NCBI GenBank assembly: GCA_963082975.1
Contig: OY720349.1
Span: 50,077,962 to 50,141,961, forward strand
Direction: 5' to 3'
DNA: 64,000 nt
DNA from: Labia minor
Lineage: Eukaryota; Arthropoda; Insecta; Dermaptera; Spongiphoridae
Positions 34,377 through 45,010 of the stretch are shown here, in pieces. The translations under genes were made by a program, and so were the position numbers. Under the pieces are notes generated by a model. That model was given only the letters and a program-made list of their open reading frames with translations. It was not told where the DNA came from and made no database searches. Position 1 is the first letter of the stretch; each line of letters begins with the position of its first letter.

Positions 34377-34905
34377 GTTATATATTTTACCTTACCTTAA
34401 TGGGTAATTAAACGGTAAAGAAATAAAAGGCAATTTTATTTAAGAAAGAGTAAGAAATTTATTATGAGTTTGAAGATACAAATTCAATCATACATAGGGA
34501 CACACTCCCGTCTAGTCTAAAATATCTCTCGTCACTTTACATCTAGTCATTACATCTCTAGTTGCTAGTCATGCTTTTTTTCTTTTATATCACCGAAATA
34601 AGGGAAGGAGAAAGGTAGGGGTGAGGGATGAAATGAAGAGTGGTCTTTCCCAGGCATATGTTGAAATTTCTCCTCAAAAGGGTCACTGCAACTGCAAACA
34701 ATAAACCACACTGCCCTCTCCTACAAAGAATATTTCATTTAACAAGTGCACCCTTGCAATTTTCAATTGAATGAGCCTTGCCATGTGTTTTACCTGCTAA
34801 ATGCTAAGAACCTTAATTAATGTTCACATGTGGAAGTATGAACGTGACTAACATAACTTACTTATTCTTAATTGTAATGGACACATGTGGGAACTTGACA
34901 TTATA
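34377..34905 (-). repeat. 3' LTR of the Gypsy fossil
   Basis: 529 bp, nearly identical to the split copy. Flanked outside by GACTA and inside by the polypurine tract. Confidence 0.88.
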
Positions 34906-35368
34906 TCTCCACCCCCTAAAGGAAATTTGTGTAACAAATTGTCTAGTGGGTGAAGTTAATGTGTCCATTTGCAGGGAGAATTATACATTCCTTTTTAAAG
35001 AATTTAATTTTTCATTGTTTTTCACTTAATCACTATTTTGTTTTTTTTTTATATATATAATTATTAAACACAATGTTTTCACTTAAGTATCTTGCACAAA
35101 AATTATTATTTAATATCACTGCACTGAACACAACACATTTTTCACATAACAAAAATAACAAAAACATCAATTAAAAAAAAATTTTTTATTTCTTATAAAT
35201 TTAAGCAAATTGTTTTTATTTTTATTTTTTTTTTATTAATTACTAAATCAAATTTATTCGGACTACCATTGTGGTCGGTGGATAAGGAAAAGTAATTTAT
35301 AACAATTAATATAATTTCGTACTCTTTCTAATTATTATGGTACCTCCTAAAACTAATAGGAAAAAAAC
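34906..35368 (-). other. 3' internal region of the Gypsy fossil
   Basis: Polypurine tract (34906-34918), then AT-rich sequence without ORF. Confidence 0.6.
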
Positions 35369-36502
35369 TTATATAATAATATTCGAAAAAAAAATGTATA
35401 CAATTTTAAATTTAAATTTTGTCCACACCCGTTTTAAATGATATTTCCATTTCATTGATATCTTTCTCCTTATCTTATTAATGTGTGGAGAAAGTGACGG
35501 GGCTATTTGCCATGATCTAATATAATTTACTAACACAATATGATATTTAATTTTACAAACAACTACTAATTGATTTCTATAAAAAAGCTTGGGACGGGTG
35601 CCTTCCTTTGAATGTCTCGAACTAATATTATTCACATTATTTATACTTTGATCAATATTATCAATTTTAATTTCATTTTGAATTAATGTTGGGAAATTAG
35701 AAACTGTATTAGGGGATGACGGAAAATTATGTTTATTAATTTCGTTATACGTAGATTCATGAGATCGCTTTTTATTTTCTATAAATCTTAGATTAATTTC
35801 TTCTGGTTTTGAAATTGTTTGGTCAAGATTGATCTTATTTATTTCTATATATTCACGTTCATTTGGAGTTAATGGAGGGGGTGTTGGAGATGGAGTGTTC
35901 TTTGGAGGATAATGATCGAATTCAGGAGTCTTTTCTCTTATAAGTTCTGGACAAGGTAACGTATCAATAGAATTATCTTCACAAGGAGATAACACAGGTG
36001 TATCCGCATCATATGATTGAGCAATTTTCTCAAGAGCATTGAATTGAATAGGTGGGGAGGGTGGAGGTGAAGAATAGAGTGAGATTTGAGATTTTTCTGA
36101 GAGAGAATTATCCATATTATTGTGTAAGGAATTTTCTTCCAATTCCTTTTTAATTAATTTCTTGGTTTCTGTAATTTGAGGTGGATCTTCTAAATTGATT
36201 AATTCTGCATGAGGTTTTATACTTTGTTCTTTAGAACATTTATATAAAAATTCTTTATTTGAATTCATTGTTTCATCATTGTTAATATTTTTATCATTAA
36301 TATGTTTAGAGGGCAAAATATTTTCTGATATTCTATTTTTTGGTAATAAATTAGAAGAATGTAATGATTTTAAAATTGATTTTTCTTGTATTAATTTATT
36401 CATTGGTAAAGTTATATCAATTGAAGATAATTTATGATTGTTTATTGTATTTTTTTCATTAATATCACTTGGTTCTTTTTTTAACTTCAATATTATATTC
36501 AA
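35369..36502 (-). CDS. Second ORF of the Gypsy fossil, function unknown
   Basis: A 377-codon frame rich in Asn, Ser, Pro, Glu and Lys. The first two thirds look disordered, with proline runs (LYSSPPPSPPIQF; NTPSPTPPPLTP). The last quarter is basic and more structured (RPKLFYRNQLVVVCKIKYHI...). There is no zinc knuckle, DTG protease motif, YVDD-type polymerase motif or integrase motif. Some Gypsy relatives carry extra ORFs and this may be one. It sits after the Gag-like ORF in element order. Confidence 0.6.
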   Translation of the reverse strand: MNIILKLKKEPSDINEKNTINNHKLSSIDITLPMNKLIQEKSILKSLHSSNLLPKNRISENILPSKHINDKNINNDETMNSNKEFLYKCSKEQSIKPHAELINLEDPPQITETKKLIKKELEENSLHNNMDNSLSEKSQISLYSSPPPSPPIQFNALEKIAQSYDADTPVLSPCEDNSIDTLPCPELIREKTPEFDHYPPKNTPSPTPPPLTPNEREYIEINKINLDQTISKPEEINLRFIENKKRSHESTYNEINKHNFPSSPNTVSNFPTLIQNEIKIDNIDQSINNVNNISSRHSKEGTRPKLFYRNQLVVVCKIKYHIVLVNYIRSWQIAPSLSPHINKIRRKISMKWKYHLKRVWTKFKFKIVYIFFSNIII

Positions 36503-37034
36503 AATTTAATTTGTTCTGGTCAAGGAATTGTCCATTATCAATTTTATTTTTCTTATAATTGTTTGAATTTAATATTGTTGATTTATTTTCAAAAGAGGCA
36601 AATTTTTTAATCATATCTGGTTCATTTAGCCAATCATTAGTTTTTTGTTTTTTATAATCCGCCGAACTGTGGTAGCGGGGAGGGGGGTGGTAATTTTGAT
36701 AATTATTAGAATGAGAGCGATTTCTGGGAATGAATTGTCTATTGTAATTTGAATCGTAGAGATTACTCTCGCTTTTTGTTTCGCGAAATATGTCCCTAAG
36801 ATCCCTTCTCAAATTCTCCCAGGTGGTTAGACTTACGTGGGTCAGCATTTCATTGGCACTGCCCTGAATTTGGTCTCTAACGTACCTGAGGAAAAATTCG
36901 TGCTGGTCATAAGGAAATGTACTATATATTTTATCAACCGTATTAATAAATCTTTGGAGTACGTTTGACTCGCCCTTAAAGATAGGAATACATTGTAACA
37001 AATGATCTGTATTCATTTTCATCATTAATTTCAT
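36465..37034 (-). CDS. Gag-like ORF of the Gypsy fossil
   Basis: 189 codons. Text such as IPIFKGESNVLQRFINTVDK and WENLRRDLRDIF resembles the capsid-type Gag of insect Gypsy/errantivirus elements, in which 'IPxFxGxxxxLxxFI' and 'xWxxLxxxLxxxF' are conserved. The C-terminal part is Asn/Arg/Tyr rich and could bind nucleic acid, without CCHC knuckles. It would form the particle if made. It is described here only as a fossil part. Confidence 0.7.
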   Translation of the reverse strand: MKLMMKMNTDHLLQCIPIFKGESNVLQRFINTVDKIYSTFPYDQHEFFLRYVRDQIQGSANEMLTHVSLTTWENLRRDLRDIFRETKSESNLYDSNYNRQFIPRNRSHSNNYQNYHPPPRYHSSADYKKQKTNDWLNEPDMIKKFASFENKSTILNSNNYKKNKIDNGQFLDQNKLNFEYNIEVKKRTK

Positions 37035-37864
37035 TTTTCAATTACTTTATTTATTGTATTATTTAATTTTATTATTATTATTTTACGTTGATTATTATTA
37101 TTTTATTTTGATTATTATTATTTTATTTCGATTATTTTATTTTATTTTGATTATTAATTTTTTTTATTTTGATTATTATTTTTTTTATTTTGATTATTAT
37201 TTTATTTTAATTATTATTATTTTATTATTATTAATTTTAATTCATTTTATTATTTTATTTTTTTATTTTAATTAATTTATTTATTTATTTTTCATAAAAT
37301 TTTATTTATTTTAATTTATGTTAGAAAATTTATATAATTGTTAAATTATTTATTTTAAAATTTATTTATTATATTTTTTTTTATGTTAGAAAATTTATAT
37401 AATTGTTAAATTATTTATTTTAAAATTTATTTATTATATATTTTTTTTTTATGTTAGAAAATTTATTTAATTGTTAAGGTATTTTATTTTAAAATGTATT
37501 TATTATATTTTTATGTTAAATTTAGGGTATGACTGTTTGTATAGCTCACGATTTTTCTTTCTTCTTTCTTGTTGACTGCGCCCTTCGGATAAGTATTATC
37601 CTAGTATTTGTAGATGACCCGGGATGATTTGCTCGTACCGTTCCTCGTTAAGGCAATGGACGTCGCTTTCCTCGGTGTCGTGTAGTCGTGGTAGCTCGTA
37701 GGTTTGTAGTGGCTGCTGCTTCTTGGTTGCTGAAGACGATGTTCAGACTCCGTCGATTGCTCAGGAGATGAAGCAGGAATTTAATCACCGTTCGCGATAA
37801 AAACTTTAAAAAGTTGCCGTTTGTATTGTATAAACGTTCGCGAAATCCTACCGACTGTGCGCCA
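37035..37864 (-). other. Leader of the Gypsy fossil with low-complexity and tandem repeats
   Basis: Primer site next to 37864, a GC-richer leader (37540-37860), three tandem units of about 65 bp containing TTATGTTAGAAAATTTAT (37316-37520), and a TTATTTTGATTATTA-type run (37060-37280) before the Gag-like ORF. Confidence 0.7.
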
Positions 37865-38074
37865 GTTATATATTTTACCTTACCCACGGGTTTAATGGGT
37901 AATTAAACGGTAAAGAAATAAAAGGCAATTTTATTTAAGAAAGAGTAAGAAATTTATTATGAGTTTGAAGATACAAATTCAATCATACATAGGGACACAC
38001 TCCCGTCTAGTCTAAAATATCTCTCGTCACTTTACATCTAGTCATTACATCTCTAGTTGCTAGTCATGCTTTTT
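37865..38074 (-). repeat. 5' LTR of the Gypsy fossil, inner part
   Basis: Continues at 39846 after an inserted block. Confidence 0.88.
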
Positions 38075-38270
38075 ACCACGTTTTTCTTAGCTTGCTTTCT
38101 TGTTTATTTATCTGTTCGCGTCAAATCTTGCAATCGAAATTTCGACCACTTCCAGTCATCCAATCGCTCTGAAACTTTTCAGAGTTATGTATTCTGGATG
38201 ACAATACAATAAAATAACACATTCGTAGCTTGCAAGTGTTTAATTAGAGCATAATTAATGAATATAATTT
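38075..38270 (+). repeat. Direct repeat, copy 1
   Basis: Starts ACCACGTTTTTCTTAGCTTG. Nearly identical to 38762-38969, with fewer GTTT units. Confidence 0.88.
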
Positions 38271-38761
38271 ATATATATATAGATAGTATCTAGTATCTAA
38301 TATCAACCTACCCTTTCTTTCCTTCTACCTGAATAGATCCTTTTGTACCTTTCCTACATAATAAACAAAAAAAAAACTAGAATAATAACAACAAATTCAA
38401 CCATTATTATTTTTTTTAAATATAGATTCTTTTTATTTACTAATAATACATCTTTTGCAAAAATAAAACCACAAAAAAAAAACAAACTAACATTTCATTT
38501 AAAATAAGAAAATAATAGAAAAAACCTTTCATAACAAAATACTAAAATTTTTGTCATATTTCTTGTTAATCCTTTTGTTATAAATAATAGAAAAATAAAA
38601 AATAATAGATTTAATTATTCTTTTAATTATTAAACTATAATCTTATCAAAAATTTAGAATTATTATTAAATCACTTTATATAAATTTATATACCTATTTT
38701 TGGAATGTTTTGGTATTCACACTTGATCATTCATAAAAATTGTCTAATATTTTTTTATTTT
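38271..38761. other. AT-rich spacer between the direct repeats
   Basis: About 490 bp, no coding signal. It could be the inside of a small terminal-direct-repeat element or the result of a local duplication. Confidence 0.4.
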
Positions 38762-38969
38762 ACCACGTTTTTCTTAGCTTGCTTTCTTGTTTGTTTGTTT
38801 GTTTATTTATCTGTTCGGGTCAAATCTTGCAATCGAAATTTCGACCACTTCCAGTCATCCAATCGCTCTGAAACTTTTCAGAGTTATGTATTCTGGATGA
38901 CAATACAATAAAATAACACATTCGTAGCTTGCAAGTGTTTAATTAGAGCATAATTAATGAATATAATTT
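38762..38969 (+). repeat. Direct repeat, copy 2
   Basis: Same sequence as 38075-38270, including ATCGAAATTTCGACCACTTC. Confidence 0.88.
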
Positions 38970-39078
38970 TGTATGGGAAAATCAAAACAAAAAGTGTAAA
39001 TATTTAAATTTGAAAAAAACCGTTAAAAACCCGTTAAAAGAATAAAGTAAATGTAAATATATGAAGACTAAAAAGTAG

Positions 39079-39848
39079 AAAATAATACTTTATATAAAAA
39101 AAAAACTTTTTTAAAAAACCACGTTTTTAACGCACTAAAAAGAAGAAAATAATTTTTCTGAAACCCCATAGGTACTGACATTACAAACAAGAGATATGAT
39201 TTGAAGAAAATTTTCTATAACGTAAAACGTGGGGCGCAACTATGGCTAAAATATTCTGTATCGTATAAAAATTTATAAATAAATGTTATTAGGTACAAAT
39301 TAATAGGATAAATGAATTCATATTTTAATTAGCTTCAAAAAGTAAAGCTTATAACTTATCGAAATTTTTAAAAGAGGTAAATTTAATTTATGAAAAGATT
39401 ACCTTTAGATTACTAATAATATTCACTTTTAAAAAATTCTGATAAAAAATGACATCCTAACAATGGTAAATAATATAAGAAATTTAACTTGAAGAAATCT
39501 AAAACTAAATTTTGCTACTGCAAAACTTCTAGCAAATATTTAATATTTATGTTAATAAAATTTCTAAAGTGTAAATTGAAGATGTTTATTTAATATTAAG
39601 GAATTAATTTTCCAAAAAAAATTTACATTAATAAAAGTATTCTGTTGGATTACTAATAATATTCCCTTTTACAAAAAGTCTGGTAAAAAATGGCCCCACG
39701 TTTTACGTTATAGAAAATTTTCTTCAAATCATATCTCTTGTTTGTAATGTCAGTACCTATGGGGTTTCAGAAAAATTATTTTCTTCTTTTTAGTGCGTTA
39801 AAAACGTGGTTTTTTAAAAAAGTTTTTTTTTTATATAAAGTATTATTT
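39079..39848. mobile_element. Foldback MITE related to family F (copy F2)
   Basis: Inverted arms of about 157 bp at 39079-39235 and 39693-39848, nearly perfect, with AAAACGTGGGGC at the inner edge. They share the ACTAAAAAGAAGAAAATAAT motif and the CGTKGGGCGCA core with F1 and F3. About 460 bp of AT-rich spacer holds a short direct duplication (GATTACTAATAATATTC at 39410 and 39649). Confidence 0.78.
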
Positions 39849-40173
39849 TCTTTTATATCACCGAAATAAGGGAAGGAGAAAGGTAGGGGTGATGGATGAA
39901 ATGAAGAGTGGTCTTTCCCAGGCATATGTTGAAATTTCTCCTCAAAAGGGTCACTGCAACTGCAAACAATAAACCACACTGCCCTCTCCTACAAAGAATA
40001 TTTCATTTAACAAGTGCACCCTTGCAATTTTCAATTGAATGAGCCTTGCCATGTGTTTTACCTGCTAAATGCTAAGAACCTTAATTAATGTTCACATGTG
40101 GAAGTATGAACGTGACTAACATAACTTACTTATTCTTAATTGTAATGGACACATGTGGGAACTTGACATTATA
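39846..40173 (-). repeat. 5' LTR of the Gypsy fossil, outer part
   Basis: Resumes the LTR and ends at 40173, followed by the GACTA duplication. Confidence 0.88.
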
Positions 40174-40447
40174 GACTACATCATTCATTTTATTTTACTA
40201 GTTTTGTTAATTTTGAAAAATTGCTTAATAATATATTAAGTGTTTACGTCATTTTTATATATATATCTATATATTCTAACAGAAAGTTTAAAGTTTCATT
40301 GTAATCTAAAGTTGAAATATTGTAACATTGGAACAAGTGAGTCCAAAACTAAACAAGAAAGGGTTGTAACTTGTGAAAGATAAATATCTGAACTTTATAT
40401 ATATATATATATATATTGAAATATATTGATATATATATTTATAGTAA
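40174..40447. other. AT-rich spacer with a TA microsatellite
   Basis: (TA)n at about 40397-40417. Nothing else seen. Confidence 0.5.
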
Positions 40448-42282
40448 TCTATATAAATAAAAAAAGGTTTTTGTCTGTACATTGCTAAGAATTTAAAATT
40501 TTTGCATATCTTCGAGTTTCATGACCTCTAGAATTCAAAAGTGACTTTAGAATTTTCCATGTCTGTCTGTCTGTCTGTCCGGAAAATAAGGATCTTATAG
40601 ACTCTAAATTGCCTGAACCGATTTCTATGAAATTACATCACAATATTCTTATATACCTCTATAGTAACATAGGCTATACATTTTATTAATATCTAATCAA
40701 TAACAGCAGAAATTAATTTTTTAAAGTTTATATAATTCTCCGTTTTGTTCATTCAAGAGCCTGGCATGAATATAATAAAAAAATAAATAAATCAATTAAT
40801 TTAAATTAATACTATTGATGAATGTATATATTGTTAATTTATCTATAGTTTTATATCGTTAATTATTATAAATTGTCTCAAGTCTCTAACTTTGCATTTT
40901 CTCAAATTTCATTATAATTAAAAATATTCAATAAAAATCAAGCAATGAAAATAAAATATCAAAATGGAATGATCAAGAAATATTATACTCTATTTCTCTA
41001 TTATAACATATACAATACTTACGAACCATAGGCGGAGGAAATATTAAGAAATATCATTGCGGGTTCAGGCGAAATCGATCAACATTAATTAAGATATTTT
41101 CATTATGACAGATATTAGAAAAAAAAACCTCGAATTCAATATTTCTGTTCACTAATTATTTGTAGACTTTAGTATGACTCAATAGATCCGGATAAACTTT
41201 TTAAAATTTTGATTTTCAAATTTGTCTTGAAGTTAGTAAAAAAAGAGTAAGATGCGGAAATCCAATGTAAAATATTAGGTTACTCAGACGACTTAAATAT
41301 AATAGGAGATTCGGGAATTGCAATTACAGATAGCGAGGAAAAATTAATGGACGTAGGAAAAGAGATAGGGTTTGAAATTAATAGTGATAAGAAAAAATAT
41401 CTAGTAACAAAGAGGAACAGTATTAACATACAAAATCTTAATATACAAAATGTAGAATTTGAATATGTAGAAAAATTGAATGTAATCACGAAGGATAATA
41501 ATATTTGGGAAGAATTTAAATCGAGGTTGCAATCGGGAAACGCCTGTTATCATGCAGTAAAGGAGCTTATCTCATCAAAATTATTATCAAAGGGAATCAA
41601 AATTAAAACATATAAAACAATTATTTTGCCTGTTGTATTATATGGGTGTGAGGCATGGCCTTTGACCTTAGGAGATGAGAGTAGATTAAGAGTATTTGAG
41701 AATAGGATTCTTACCAGCAATTATGAGCCAAAGAATGATGAGGACACCAGGGAATGACGGAGACACTGCATGCGGAGAAATTGCATGACCTCAATGCATC
41801 TCCAGAAATAGTTTGGATTTTTAAAGCGAGAAGGCTGCGATAGGTGGGGCATGTGGCTAGAATGGGAGAGAAAAAAGATATTGGTGGGGAGACCGATTGG
41901 AAAACGTCCGATTGGAAGACCAAGGACGCGTGGAAGGGACGTAAGAGAGATGGAACAGGGGCTCTGGACAGGTACACTTGGAGAAATGTGGTTGTTGGGG
42001 CCAAGAACTTTCATGTACAGTTGAGCCACATAGATAGATAGATAGATATAACTAATACAATAATAATATATATAATTAATTTACTGATTAAATTAAAATA
42101 CATTTTAAATAATCACACAAAAAGAAATGAATGTTTTATGTTTTAATAATATACTGATTGTGAAACAAAATTGATTAAAACCTTTTACTACATTCAACCA
42201 AATACTATGTACCACTCGGGGGTACAGGGGGCGGGGCCCCCGTCTAGGTGTGAATACCACCGAAGGCGCTCTCAGCACCTAG
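40448..42282 (+). mobile_element. Family D Helitron carrying a captured LINE fragment (copy D2)
   Basis: Inserted between A (40447) and T (42283). 5' TCTATATAAATAAAAAAAGG, then a block with CCTGAACCGATTTCTATGAA, as in insect Helitrons. 3' ends ...CACCGAAGGCGCTCTCAGCA CCTAG. It contains most of a reverse-transcriptase C-terminal half (41266-41757) and, in other frames, its tail region to about 42015. There is no Rep/helicase, so it is non-autonomous. It has about 190 bp (40755-40945) absent from D1. Confidence 0.65.
41266..41757 (+). pseudogene. Captured LINE reverse-transcriptase segment
   Basis: Reads LGYSDDLNIIGDSG (the catalytic Y-x-D-D box as YSDD), then the thumb-region text KTYKTIILPVVLYGCEAWPL and ESRLRVFENRIL, and stops after KNDEDTRE. 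Following frames keep the expected tail (GRPIGKRPIGRPRTRG). The fingers, first catalytic Asp, endonuclease and ORF1 are missing. The family is a non-LTR retrotransposon; the clade was not determined. The segment is dead but well preserved, so capture or transposition was fairly recent. Confidence 0.75.
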
Positions 42283-43381
42283 TACTGATATATTCTGAAC
42301 CAATTGATACTTACTGTTCATTTTGTAATATAGGCATAAAAAGTATGAACGTTTATTTTAGAAAGTTAAAATATTTTCTATTTTATAATTAAATTAATTT
42401 TAAAATTTTTATCCTATATTTATATAATATAAATATAAATATTAAAGAAATGAGTGTTGATCGTATTTCGCGGATGTACAGAATTTGAGTGGAATCGCAT
42501 TCATCTTTTGATGTAAAGTATTCATTAAATCAGTAAATTTAATATTAAGTGGTAAGTTTTTGCTCTCTAATAACGAAAAAAATTATCTTAAAGTAGAAAT
42601 ATCAATACAAATATTATTTTATCTGTAAATATCTTTAAATTTAGAATTTGCTATGAAATCGAAAAATTTATAATAAATAAAGACAAAACCAAAGTTGAAT
42701 TATTTCTATTTTGTTAAAAAGTTAAACAATTTAAATAAAAAAAATTCTAATTTTTATATAAATTTTATTCTACTTGTAAAAAATAAGTCAGAAATAATTA
42801 TAAATCCAAGTAAGAAAAATAATATTAAAAAAAGAAAATATAGTTTTAGGATGTAAAAGTAAATAAATTATTAATTAATCAATCAATTATTTTTCTGGAA
42901 AGTAAATTAAATAATATGATATAAATAAAAGGAAAAATTATCATAATATAATTCATTTTTTTTTTAAATATTTCACTATGATTGTTTATATTAAAAATAG
43001 GTCACCAATCATTATTGACATCTGTCACAACACGGATATGTCGTTATCACTCTGTCGGTAGGTTGGATTGGCAGTAGAGATAAAACTTACCCTGTGTTTG
43101 TTATTTATGAACTTATGAGAATTAATTTTATCCACCAAGATTGAATGATGATCTAACAACAATCTCATAGTTTAATTCTATCGGCCAAGTTAAACAATAA
43201 AAACTCTAATTTCATTTGATTCTAAAAACTAATTTTGAATCACTAATTAGTAGACATAGAATCATCACATAGGAACATAAAACCTACATATATATATATA
43301 TATTATAGATGTTGCTTTATTTATAATTACAAATTATTATTATTATAATTGCTCTGAAAATGTAAAGTTTTCATTTGGAAA
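42283..43381. other. AT-rich; nothing certain
   Basis: A strong donor-like AGTG/GTAAGTTTTTG sits at 42551 after a GC-richer patch (42455-42515), without a clear open frame. Confidence 0.35.
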
Positions 43382-43588
43382 TCAAACAATTCTCGCCATC
43401 AAATTGAAATGAATGTATGATTCAAAATTTAGAGCATGTTGATCTGGTTGTGTTTGATGGATGGAATCCAGCCCCTCCGACATGATGACTGTGGTGCCTT
43501 CAGAGAAGAAGATCGATTTCTCTTTATGAATCAACAACCACTCCCTGTCATTATACTCCGCTTCATAATATAAGTCTAATGGTGCCGT
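43382..43588 (-). CDS. Candidate host terminal exon, function unknown
   Basis: The minus-strand frame is open for 68 codons from an AG at 43590-43589 to TGA at 43384-43382. It includes LYYEAEYNDREWLLIHKEKS then IFFSEGTTVIMSEGLDSIHQ. The patch 43440-43590 is near 47% GC in AT-rich surroundings. AATAAA follows the stop by about 60 nt (43322-43317). The acceptor lacks a good pyrimidine tract, and a 44-codon plus-strand frame overlaps, so strand is not certain. No domain recognised. Confidence 0.38.
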   Translation of the reverse strand, partial: TAPLDLYYEAEYNDREWLLIHKEKSIFFSEGTTVIMSEGLDSIHQTQPDQHALNFESYIHFNLMARIV

Positions 43589-43594
43589 CTAGAT

Positions 43595-44104
43595 CAGCAT
43601 ATATTATGTTCTCTCAATTTTTTTATAAGACAATGCCATTAGTTATTAATAAAATAAAAATTTATTTCAAAGGAAATTTTTATTTATCAAAATAATCATT
43701 AGAAAAAAAAGTCAAAATAATTTTTTTCTTAAATATATTCAAATATTTTTTAATTTTACCTTGTATTATATCGATGTGAAACCATGATGAGGAGATGAGA
43801 ATAAATTTATGATACCATTCATAGAATTGTTGGTTCAGAAAAATAATCAAGTTTGTTTAATAGCAAACCAATTGGGATGCGATAGTCAGACATTAAAAAA
43901 GGTGAATTTGAGTAAAATTGGGAAAGTATAGGAATTGTAATGAAATAGCTGGATATGGGCTTGATCAGATATTAGTTGCCACAAAAACAAGATCACTGAG
44001 TGGAGTAGTCACAAAAATAGGCAGTTTAAATACGCTAAATAACAAATAAATACTTATATTCGAATTGTTTCAAAGATAAGGGAAAGTTTTAAAATATTCA
44101 TCAA
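43595..44104. other. AT-rich sequence, nothing recognised
   Basis: No feature supported. Confidence 0.45.
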
Positions 44105-44820
44105 ATAATATAAATATAAAAATTTTTTATAAAATAATGTTTTTCCAATGGACTAAAAAGAATAAAATAATTTTTCTATAAGCTTGACAAAGTTTATGGA
44201 TGAATTGCTTCATATTCAACGAAAAACGTTGGGCGCATTTAGAATTATTTATTTATATGAACAATCAAGTCGAATTTTTGTAATAATAAGAATTTTATTA
44301 AACACATAAACTGACAATTTTTTTTATCATGCAATAAAATTGATAGTTTAAGAGCTAAGAAATTAATCTTTTATTATTTTTCACTGTAATATACTTATAT
44401 CAAAGAGTGTATCAAAATTTAAAAGAATTTTTATTAAATTTACATATTATCAATCAAATCCAAAATGGGTGATTATAAATTATTTGAAGAAATAGTGTTA
44501 CTTGGCAATTAAGTGTTTTACTGTGGTATGTATCTTAGTATATATGAATTATAGCTCTATAAAGGAAGTTAATTGCATAGAACTAAATGCGCCCAACGTT
44601 TTTCGTTGAATATGAAGCAATTCATAAACTTTGTCAAGCGTATAGAAAAATTATTTTATTCTTTTTAGTCCATTGGAAAAAAGTTATTTTATAAAAAATT
44701 TTTATATTTATATTATTTTATTCTTTTTAGTGCAATTTTAATAAGATAAATTTATTTAATATAACAAAAGAAATAGAAAAGATGAAGTTATAGGAAAATT
44801 TACACAAATTGAATAAAACA
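44105..44820. mobile_element. Foldback MITE family F (copy F3)
   Basis: Inverted arms of about 140 bp at 44105-44245 and 44588-44730 meet at CGTTGGGCGCATTTAG on the left and CTAAATGCGCCCAACG on the right. The right flank to 44820 is shared with F1, so the full element is longer than the paired arms. Non-coding. Confidence 0.75.
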
Positions 44821-45010
44821 AAAAAATATGAAAATGTTTGTTTTTGAATTGAAAAGTAAAAAAAAAAATATTATTAATTTGAATATTTTCAAAGTTAAAT
44901 TCACACGGGACAGAGCCCTCTTTCTATGTATTAAGGCAATCTGATCGGATCAGATATCTAATTGTTTAATGATAGTATTAGACACAGATTATGTTATTTT
45001 ATTATTAGTA

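Larger units (their letters stand above)
38075..39845. mobile_element. Composite insertion splitting the 5' LTR
   Basis: About 1.77 kb absent from the other LTR. It contains two ~200-bp direct repeats (38075-38270 and 38762-38969) and, at its right end, a foldback MITE (39079-39848). The origin of the whole block is unclear. Confidence 0.75.
34377..40173 (-). mobile_element. Ty3/Gypsy (errantivirus-like) LTR retroelement fossil
   Basis: Two long terminal repeats (34377-34905; 37865-38074 continued at 39846-40173) enclose about 3 kb. The 5-bp target duplication GACTA lies at 34372-34376 and 40174-40178. On the minus strand a primer site starting TGGCGC directly follows the 5' LTR (37864), and the polypurine tract AGGGGGTGGAGA directly precedes the 3' LTR. 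LTRs lacking TG...CA and the TGGCGC primer site fit the errantivirus group. Parts seen: leader, Gag-like ORF, second ORF. No protease, reverse transcriptase or integrase is present, so it is a non-autonomous or heavily reduced copy. The LTRs are nearly identical, so it is young, but its 5' LTR is split by a later insertion. Confidence 0.85.

Noticed and set aside
34820-35029. 69-codon ORF
   Set aside because: Runs antisense across the LTR end of the Gypsy fossil.
37054-37275. ORF of 73 codons rich in Ile, Leu, Phe and Tyr
   Set aside because: Translation of a TTATTTTGATTATTA-type low-complexity run in the Gypsy fossil's leader.
38705-38911. 68-codon ORF
   Set aside because: Spans the direct repeat 38762-38969 and is not conserved in its other copy as a longer frame.
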